From JBBRHF01 sp038223055 (lineage in GTDB: Bacteria; Actinomycetota; Actinomycetes; JACCUZ01): a stretch of 11,033 nucleotides of DNA. The stretch covers positions 1 through 11,033 of the forward strand of contig JBBRHF010000148.1 in NCBI GenBank assembly GCA_038223055.1, read 5' to 3'. Below the pieces are notes generated by a model. The model did no database searches. It was not told the DNA's origin and worked only from the letters and a program-made list of their open reading frames with translations. The stretch's first letter is position 1; each line of letters begins with the position of its first letter. Position numbers and translations under genes: made by a program. Shown here one piece after another: positions 4,707 to 11,033 of this stretch.

Positions 4707-7700
4707 ATGTCGCTGCACAAGCTCACCGCGGGGGACGGATACACCTACCTCACGCGGCAGGTCGCCGCGCAGGACGCGACCCAACGCGGCTATGAGGGGC
4801 TGGGGGACTACTACGCGGCGCGCGGGGAGTCCCCGGGGCGGTGGCTGGGTCGTGGGGCGGACGGGTTGCCAGGATTTCCCGGTGACCCGGCGGTGGCCGA
4901 GGACCAGATGGTCGCGCTGTTCGGGGAGGGCCGCCATCCCGACGCGGCCCGGATCGAAGCCGAGATGGTCGCCGCCGGGCACGATGTCCCGGCGATCCTG
5001 GCCGCGACCAGGCTCGGGAGCCCCTACAAGGTGTTCACCGGCGCCACCGAGTTCCACCGGCAGCTGGCGATCCGGTTCCAGGGGTGGAACGAGGCGGCTG
5101 GGCTGCCCCCGGGCTCGCCGGTCCCCGAGGGGGAGCGGGCCCGGATCCGCACCCAGCTTGGCCGTGACCTGTTTACCGCCGAGTTCGCCCGGGCACCCCT
5201 GGACGCCCGCGAGCTGGCCGGCTACCTGGCCCGGTCGAGCCGCCAGCAGGGCACCGCGGTGGCCGGGTATGACCTCACGTTCACCCCGGTCAAGAGCGTC
5301 AGCGCGCTGTGGGCGGTGGCATCGCCCGCCGACGCGGCCACCATCGAGGCCTGCCACGCCCAGGTCGTGGCCGAGACCATCGGGTGGATCGAGGACAACG
5401 TCACCTACAGCCGGCTGGGCCGCGGCGGGGTCCGCCAGGTCGACGTCCGCGGGGTCATCGCCGCCGCGTTCACCCACCGCGACAGCCGCGCCGGGGACCC
5501 GAACCTGCACACCCACGTCGCGATCAGCAACAAGGTCCAGACCCTTCACGGGCAGTGGCTGGCGCTGGATGGCCGGCCGTTGCACAAGTTCGCGGTCGCC
5601 GCGTCCGAGCGTTACAACACCCGCCTGGAGGCCCTGCTGAGCGAACGCCTCGGGGTCCGCTTCACCGAACGCCCCGGCGAGGACCCAGCCAAACGACCGG
5701 TCCGCGAGATCGCCGGGGTGGACGGCAAGCTGAACCGGACTTGGTCCGCCCGACGCGCCAGCATCGAGGTCCGTCGGGCCGAACTGTCCGCCGCATTCCA
5801 GTGCGACCACGCCCGCCCCCCCGGCCCGGTCGAGGCCGTCAAGCTCGCCCAGCGCGCCACCCTGGAAACCCGCCAAGCCAAACACGGACCCCGCAGCCTC
5901 ACCGAGCAGCGGGCCACCTGGCGGGCCGAAGCCCTGCGCGTCCTGGGCGGCCCCGGGCCGCTTGAGGCGATGCTCGCCGCGGTACGCCGCCCTCCCGGGC
6001 CGGGCGCCACCGGGCCCGCGGTGAGCCCGGACTGGGTCGCCGACACCGCCGACACGGTCCTGGTCACGGTGGCGAGCTCCCGCGCGACCTGGCAGCAAGC
6101 CCACGTCCGCGCCGAAGCCGAACGCCGCGTCCGGGCCGCCAACCTGCCCCGGGCGCAGGTCGACGCCGCCGTCGAACGGGTCGTGGCCGCGGCCCTGTCC
6201 CCGGCGAACTCCCTGCCGCTGGGCGTCGCTGAACCGGTCAGCGAACCGGCCGCGCTGCGCCGCAGGGACGGCACCAGCGTGTACACCTGCGCGGGCATGG
6301 CGCTCTACACCTCCGCGGCGGTCGTCGCCGCCGAACGGGCCCTGATCGCGACCGCGACCCGCCGCGGCGCCCGGGCGACCAGCGCCGCGGCGGTCGACCT
6401 GGCCCTGGAGGAGTCGGCCGCCAGCGGTGTGATGCTCAACCCCGGGCAGGCCGCCCTGGTCCGCGAGCTCGCCACCTCCGGCGCCCGCCTGCAGCTCGCG
6501 TTGGCCCCCGCCGGAACCGGCAAGACCACCGCGATGGCGGTCCTGGCGCGGGCCTGGACCGGGGACGGCGGCACCGTGATCGGCCTCGCCCCTTCCGCCG
6601 CCGCCGCCGCGGTCCTCGGCGCGGCACTCGGACATGGCGGGCGCAGCGCGCCGACCGACACCCTGGCCAAACTCATCTGGTCCCTGGACACCATGGACGC
6701 CGGGCCCGGGCAGGTGCCCGCCTGGGTGACCCAGATCGGCCCGCACACCCTGGTCGTGCTGGACGAGGCCGGCATGGCCGGAACCCCGGACCTGGCCCGC
6801 GCCGTGGAGTTCATCACCGCCCGCGGTGCCAGCGTCCGCCTGATCGGGGACGATCAGCAGCTCGCCGCGATCGGCGCCGGCGGGGTGCTGCGCGACCTCG
6901 CCGAGGTCACCGGCGCGGTCACCCTGTCCCAGGTCATGCGGTTCACCGACCCCGCCGAAGGCGCCGCGAGCCTGGCGCTGCGGGCCGGGCAGCCCGCCGC
7001 GATCGGCTTCTACATCGACCACCGCCGGGTCCACGTCGGGGACCCCGCCACCGTCACCGACCAGGCCTACGCGGCCTGGTCCGCGGACCGCGACGCCGGC
7101 CTGGACGCGCTGATGCTCGCGCCCACCCGCGAGGTCGCCGCCGACCTCAACGGGCGGGCCCGCGCCGACCGCCGCGCCGCCGCCGGTGACCCGCCCGGCC
7201 CGGCGGTCCGGTTGGCGGACGGGTCGAGCGCCAGCGCCGGGGACACGATCATCACCCGCCGCAACGACCGGCGCCTCGCGATCACCGCCACCGACTGGGT
7301 CAAGAACGGGGACCGCTGGACCGTTGACGCGGTCGGGCCCGACGGCGCGTTGCACGTCACCCACCTGGGCACCCGGCGGCGCCGCACCCTGCCCGGGGAC
7401 TACACCGCCGCACACGTCGCGCTCGGCTACGCCGCCACCGTGCACGCCGCCCAAGGCGCCACCGCCGCGGTCTGCCACACCGTGGGCACCGGCGCCGAGT
7501 CCCGCCAACTGCTCTACGTCGCGATGACCCGCGGTCGCGCCGCCAACCACCTGTACCTGGCCACCGCAGGCGACGGGGACGAGCATTCCGTCATCACCCC
7601 CGACGCGCTGCACCCGCCGACCGCGGTGGACATCCTCACCCGCATCCTGGGCCGAGATGGCGCCCAGATCTCGGCCACCACCGCGGCGAGGACCCTCGCG

Positions 7701-10700
7701 GATCCCGCGGTGCGCCTCGGGCCGGCAGCCGGGCGGTACTACGACAGCCTGGGCGTCACCGCCGAACACCACCTCGGGCCGGCGCGCCTCGCCGTCCTGG
7801 ACGCCGCCGCCGACACCGCCCTGGCAGGGCTCACCTCGGCCCCGGCCTGGCCGACCCTGCGGGCGCACCTGGCGCTGCTCGCCGTGCACGGACACGACCC
7901 CGCCGCCGCACTCGCCGCCGCCATCGCCAAGAGCGAGCTGGACACCGCGGTGGACCCGGCCGCCGTCCTGGACTGGCGCCTGGACCCGACCGGTGACCAC
8001 CACGGCGGGGTCGGGCCGCTGCCCTGGCTGCCCGCGATCCCTCCCGCACTGGCCGGTGACCCGACCTGGGGCGCCTACCTCGCCGGCCGCGACACCCTCA
8101 CCCGCGACCTCGCAGCCCAGGTCAGCGCCCAGGCCCGCGGCTGGACCCCCACCAGCGCACCGGCCTGGGCCGGCCCGCTACTCGGCGCCGGCCACCCGAC
8201 CGCAGACCTGGGGGAGCTGCTCGCGCGCGTCGCGGTGTGGCGGTCCGCCCACGACATCCCCGACACCGACCTGCGGCCCACCGGGGCGCCGCGGCTGGCC
8301 GCCGCCGACGTCCGGGCCCAGAAGGCACTGACATCGGCGGTCGCCGCGGCGCTCGGGGACCCCGGAGCCGCCGCCAACCAGTGGAAGCACCTGGCCACCC
8401 AGGTCGAGCCGCGGCTGACCACCGACCCGTTCTGGCCCCAGCTGGCCGACCGGCTCGCCGCCGCGGACCGGGCCGGGATCGACATCGCAGCCCTGGCCCG
8501 CGCCGCCGGCGCGCAAGGCCCACTGCCGGATGAGCTACCCGCCGCCGCGCTGTGGTGGCGACTGTCCCGGCACCTGGCACCCGCCGCCCTGGACACCCAC
8601 AACAGCGACCCGCCCGCCACGCCCACCACCCTGCGCCCGCCGTGGACCCCCGCCCTGGGCGACCTGATCGGGGACAGGCCGGCGCGGCGGATCCTCGCCG
8701 ACCCGGCCTGGCCCGCGCTGGTCGCGGCCGTGTCCGAGGCCACCCGCAACGGCTGGGCACCCGCCCAGGTCCTGGCCACCGCCTACGGACTGCTCGCCGC
8801 CGGCCACGACGACCAGACCGGACCCCCGCTTCGCCCCGGGGAACTGGCCACCGCCCTGGTGTGGCGGGTCGGGATGCTCGCCGACCCCGACCCGTTCGAC
8901 CCCGACCCGTTCGACCCCGACCCGGTCGACGGCAATCCGGGCGCTTTCCCGCCCGACCCCGCCGAGGAGGACTCGGCGCCCCCCGAGGACCTGTACGACA
9001 ACCACCCCCACGACACCCTGGACCCGCCCAGCCCCACCAGCCCGCCGCGGCCGTCTCCGAGCACCCGGCCCGCCGAGCCGCCGCCCGCCGCCGACGAGGA
9101 CTGGCTGGCCGGGCTGCAGGAACCCCCACCCGAGCAGGAACCCGACCACGACCACGAACCAGCCACCCCCGGGCGGGCACCCCGGCCCGCGCCCGGCCGC
9201 ACACCGCGTTCCGGCCCCGGCGGTGTGGGGGACGGCGGTGTCGGGGAAGGTCGTGTCGGGGACGACGAGGTCACCTGGCTGCCCCGGGCGCCCGACCCGG
9301 CCCAGCAGGCCGGACAGACCAGGCTGTGGCAGCCCGCCCCGGTCCCGCGGCAGCGTCTGCTCGAGCTGAACACCCAAGCGGCCGCGTTCTTCGCCGCCGC
9401 CTACACCGGCTCCTGGGCCGCCGCGCACCTGCGCGGGCGGCTCGGCACCGACCTGACCGCCGACCCCCGGTTCACCCCCGGCTACGCCCCCGCCACCTGG
9501 ACCGCGCTGAGCGAGCATCTGCGACACCTGGGTGCCACCGACCCCGAGCTGCTCGCCGCCGGCCTGGCCAGCACCGCGAGAACCGGGCGGCTGATCGACC
9601 GGTTCAGGGACCGCCTGATCCTCCCGATCCAGGCCGGCCAGGACATCGTCGGGTTCATCGGCCGGCGCAACCCCGACACCCCCGACGCCGGACCCAAGTA
9701 CCTCAACACTCCCGAGACCGAGCTGTTCACCAAGGGCGCCCAGCTCTACGGCATGACCGAAGGCGCCGCCGCACTCGCCGCCGGCGCCACCCCCGTCCTG
9801 GTCGAAGGCCCCCTGGACGCCATCGCCGTCACCCTCGCCGGCGACGGCGCCGCGGTCGGCGTCGCGCCGCTGGGTACCGCGTTCACCGACCGCCAAGCCG
9901 ACCAGCTACGCCCCTACCTCGGGCCCGGGCGGCCCGGGGTCGTAGTCGCGACCGACGCCGACCCGGCCGGGGAGAAAGCCGCGGCCCGGGCGTACTGGCA
10001 GCTCACCGCCCGCGGCGCCAACCCGGCCCACCTGGTCATGCCCGACGGGCAGGACCCCGCCGAGATGCTCGCCACCGCCGGCCCCGGCGCGCTACGCGAC
10101 GCCCTCACCGACCCCCCGACCCTGGCCCGCACCCTCATCCAAGCCCGGGTCGCACAGTTCCACCACCGGATGCACGAGATAGAAGGGCGGCTGCTGGCCA
10201 TCCGGTCCGCCGCCGAGGCGATCGGGGCGCTGCCCCCCGAGCACTGGCTCGAACACATCGAGGTCCTCAACACCCTCGTGCCCTACGCCCCCGGCGAGTC
10301 ACACCTGGCGGTCCTCGACGCCGGTCACGCCTGGATCTGCGACCCCCACGGGCTGACCCGCAAACACCTCGCCGAACGCGCCATCCCCACCGCCCGCACC
10401 AACCAGAGCCCCGCCGGCCACGACATCCCGGCCGGCGGCAGTCTCGCCGCGGCGGGGACCAGCGCGACCCCGGACCGGTCACGCGCCCCCGCCGCCACCG
10501 CAGCTGGCGACCACGACGCCGCGGCGACCCCGCCGCCGGTGCACAGTCCCAGCCCCGAGGCCGCGGACACGATCGTGGAGCAGTGGGCGGCGAACGTGTG
10601 GGCCGAGGTCGGACGCAGCATCGACCCGCGGCTGGTCACCGGAGCCGACTGGTCCGGGCTAGCCGCCGCCCTCGACCGGGCCTCCCGCGCCGGCTACGAC

Positions 10701-11033
10701 GTACAACAACACCTGCCCCGCCTCGCCGCCCAAGCCCCGCTGCCCGATCTGCGGCCGGCCCGGGCGCTGCACTACCGCCTCGTCCACGAATGCGCAGCCG
10801 CCATCACCCCCATGCCACCCCGGTTGCGGCAAGCCGACGACCAGGCGCAGACCGCGGCCGCCACCACCCGGCTGCGAGCAGAGGCCCAGCGGCTGGACAA
10901 CCAGCGCGGCACCCCGCGACCCGCAACTCCGGGCGCTCCCACCGAGATTGACGCTGCACGCACCCGCATGCAGACCGAGGAGCGCCGGCGGGACAACCAG
11001 CGTGCCGCCCAGCCAGCAACGGGCGGCTCAGGA
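4707..11033 (+). CDS. MobF-family conjugative relaxase fused to SF1 helicase and DnaG-type primase (partial, 3' end missing)
   Basis: One frame stays open for 2109 codons to the right edge. Relaxase domain (about 1-400): Y12/Y14 and Y35/Y36 are candidate nicking tyrosines; H257, H268 and H270 form the metal-binding triad with the same 11+2 spacing as TrwC; YDLTFTPVKSVSALW precedes it. Helicase (about 575-960): Walker A APAGTGKTT (600-608, K606), Walker B LDEAGM (685-690), GDDQQLAAI (714-722), VHAAQGAT (912-919), YVAMTRGR (937-944). Residues 960-1390 are helical; 1390-1525 is a Pro/acidic linker. Primase core (about 1548-1800): KYLNTPET from 1664, Toprim glutamate E1700 in LVEGPLDAI, and TDADPAG with D1750/D1752; no zinc finger is seen. 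It would nick oriT, unwind the strand and possibly prime it. The start is ATG 4707; the only in-frame alternative before the stop at 4647 is GTG 4704. The Shine-Dalgarno is weak (GGCGGGG). Confidence 0.95.
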   Translation, partial: MSLHKLTAGDGYTYLTRQVAAQDATQRGYEGLGDYYAARGESPGRWLGRGADGLPGFPGDPAVAEDQMVALFGEGRHPDAARIEAEMVAAGHDVPAILAATRLGSPYKVFTGATEFHRQLAIRFQGWNEAAGLPPGSPVPEGERARIRTQLGRDLFTAEFARAPLDARELAGYLARSSRQQGTAVAGYDLTFTPVKSVSALWAVASPADAATIEACHAQVVAETIGWIEDNVTYSRLGRGGVRQVDVRGVIAAAFTHRDSRAGDPNLHTHVAISNKVQTLHGQWLALDGRPLHKFAVAASERYNTRLEALLSERLGVRFTERPGEDPAKRPVREIAGVDGKLNRTWSARRASIEVRRAELSAAFQCDHARPPGPVEAVKLAQRATLETRQAKHGPRSLTEQRATWRAEALRVLGGPGPLEAMLAAVRRPPGPGATGPAVSPDWVADTADTVLVTVASSRATWQQAHVRAEAERRVRAANLPRAQVDAAVERVVAAALSPANSLPLGVAEPVSEPAALRRRDGTSVYTCAGMALYTSAAVVAAERALIATATRRGARATSAAAVDLALEESAASGVMLNPGQAALVRELATSGARLQLALAPAGTGKTTAMAVLARAWTGDGGTVIGLAPSAAAAAVLGAALGHGGRSAPTDTLAKLIWSLDTMDAGPGQVPAWVTQIGPHTLVVLDEAGMAGTPDLARAVEFITARGASVRLIGDDQQLAAIGAGGVLRDLAEVTGAVTLSQVMRFTDPAEGAASLALRAGQPAAIGFYIDHRRVHVGDPATVTDQAYAAWSADRDAGLDALMLAPTREVAADLNGRARADRRAAAGDPPGPAVRLADGSSASAGDTIITRRNDRRLAITATDWVKNGDRWTVDAVGPDGALHVTHLGTRRRRTLPGDYTAAHVALGYAATVHAAQGATAAVCHTVGTGAESRQLLYVAMTRGRAANHLYLATAGDGDEHSVITPDALHPPTAVDILTRILGRDGAQISATTAARTLADPAVRLGPAAGRYYDSLGVTAEHHLGPARLAVLDAAADTALAGLTSAPAWPTLRAHLALLAVHGHDPAAALAAAIAKSELDTAVDPAAVLDWRLDPTGDHHGGVGPLPWLPAIPPALAGDPTWGAYLAGRDTLTRDLAAQVSAQARGWTPTSAPAWAGPLLGAGHPTADLGELLARVAVWRSAHDIPDTDLRPTGAPRLAAADVRAQKALTSAVAAALGDPGAAANQWKHLATQVEPRLTTDPFWPQLADRLAAADRAGIDIAALARAAGAQGPLPDELPAAALWWRLSRHLAPAALDTHNSDPPATPTTLRPPWTPALGDLIGDRPARRILADPAWPALVAAVSEATRNGWAPAQVLATAYGLLAAGHDDQTGPPLRPGELATALVWRVGMLADPDPFDPDPFDPDPVDGNPGAFPPDPAEEDSAPPEDLYDNHPHDTLDPPSPTSPPRPSPSTRPAEPPPAADEDWLAGLQEPPPEQEPDHDHEPATPGRAPRPAPGRTPRSGPGGVGDGGVGEGRVGDDEVTWLPRAPDPAQQAGQTRLWQPAPVPRQRLLELNTQAAAFFAAAYTGSWAAAHLRGRLGTDLTADPRFTPGYAPATWTALSEHLRHLGATDPELLAAGLASTARTGRLIDRFRDRLILPIQAGQDIVGFIGRRNPDTPDAGPKYLNTPETELFTKGAQLYGMTEGAAALAAGATPVLVEGPLDAIAVTLAGDGAAVGVAPLGTAFTDRQADQLRPYLGPGRPGVVVATDADPAGEKAAARAYWQLTARGANPAHLVMPDGQDPAEMLATAGPGALRDALTDPPTLARTLIQARVAQFHHRMHEIEGRLLAIRSAAEAIGALPPEHWLEHIEVLNTLVPYAPGESHLAVLDAGHAWICDPHGLTRKHLAERAIPTARTNQSPAGHDIPAGGSLAAAGTSATPDRSRAPAATAAGDHDAAATPPPVHSPSPEAADTIVEQWAANVWAEVGRSIDPRLVTGADWSGLAAALDRASRAGYDVQQHLPRLAAQAPLPDLRPARALHYRLVHECAAAITPMPPRLRQADDQAQTAAATTRLRAEAQRLDNQRGTPRPATPGAPTEIDAARTRMQTEERRRDNQRAAQPATGGSG
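8382..8564 (+). repeat. Protein-level repeat module, copy 1 (relaxase residues 1226-1286)
   Basis: This 61-residue segment aligns without gaps to residues 1965-2025, with 26 identical positions by hand count. Shared anchors are W1226, PRL 1235-1237, W1243, RAG 1255-1257, D1259, PLPD 1272-1275 and RL 1285-1286. A weaker related segment with a ten-residue insertion starts at about W1335. Confidence 0.7.
8883..8927 (+). repeat. Three 15-bp tandem repeats encoding DPDPF
   Basis: Three adjacent 15-base units encode DPDPF, DPDPF and DPDPV (residues 1393-1407) at the start of the linker between the helicase part and the primase core. The unit length keeps frame, so copy number can vary without breaking the protein. 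Confidence 0.85.
9222..9266 (+). repeat. Three 15-bp degenerate repeats encoding GVGDG-like units
   Basis: Residues 1506-1520 read GVGDG, GVGEG, RVGDD, three related five-residue units at the end of the same linker, just before the primase core. They are more diverged than the DPDPF array. Confidence 0.65.
10599..10781 (+). repeat. Protein-level repeat module, copy 2 (relaxase residues 1965-2025)
   Basis: This is the partner of residues 1226-1286, at a constant offset of 739 residues: W1965, PRL 1974-1976, W1982, RAG 1994-1996, D1998, PLPD 2011-2014, RL 2024-2025. It lies after the primase core, so the primase sits between two copies of the same module. Confidence 0.7.

Noticed and set aside
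4693..4707. Tiny ATG-GTG-GCG-GGG-TGA frame overlapping the relaxase start
   Set aside because: Four codons before a stop; it could act as a coupling leader, but nothing beyond the overlap supports this.
4680..8003. Minus-strand open frame of 1107 codons, rich in Gly, Arg, Gln and Val
   Set aside because: It is antisense to the relaxase-helicase frame, has low-complexity composition and no recognisable domain; long antisense frames are common in very GC-rich DNA.
8535..9896. Minus-strand open frame of 453 codons, Gly/Val rich
   Set aside because: It is antisense to the linker and primase region and its repeats simply mirror the 15-bp coding repeats on the other strand.
8552..10951. Plus-strand open frame of 799 codons, extremely Arg/Pro rich
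   Set aside because: It overlaps the primase-containing frame out of phase, shows no motif, and the competing frame carries Toprim and DnaG signatures.

Overview
The window is very GC-rich with strong G/C bias at third codon positions, which points to an actinobacterium; genus cannot be told from the sequence. No rRNA, tRNA, CRISPR array, transposase or integrase was seen. Both edges cut genes: the leftmost gene (minus strand) loses its 3' end and the rightmost (plus strand) loses its 3' end.

Left part (1-2102, minus strand): a two-gene unit. A 196-residue coiled-coil-like protein of unknown function (1512-2102) is followed 10 bases later by a GTG-started predicted zinc metallopeptidase (1-1501) with an HExxH motif and a downstream CFI-box-like domain. 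The spacing and the Shine-Dalgarno that overlaps the upstream stop suggest translational coupling. The 2103-2573 gap holds no convincing gene.

Middle (2574-3709): a TetR-family repressor (minus) diverges from a RidA/YjgF-family gene (plus). Between them lies a 24-bp imperfect palindrome that is a good operator candidate. The RidA protein is unusual: it lacks about 40-45 internal residues, although the frame is kept. Two hairpins follow it in the convergent gap.

Right part (3710-11033): a conjugation/mobilisation module. A small basic, helical protein with a predicted helix-turn-helix (minus) diverges from a giant open frame (plus, 4707 to the right edge, at least 2109 codons). The small gene seems to carry a frameshift near its 3' end. 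The giant frame encodes a MobF (TrwC/TraI-type) relaxase, a superfamily 1 helicase and a DnaG-type primase core (Toprim) in one polypeptide. The 508-bp gap between the two contains clustered hairpins and an A-rich island with five AAGATC repeats, the expected layout of an origin of transfer. A likely working model is that the small DNA-binding protein and the relaxase domain assemble on this gap, the relaxase nicks and carries the strand, the helicase unwinds it and the fused primase starts complementary-strand synthesis. Everything after domain recognition in that model is inference.
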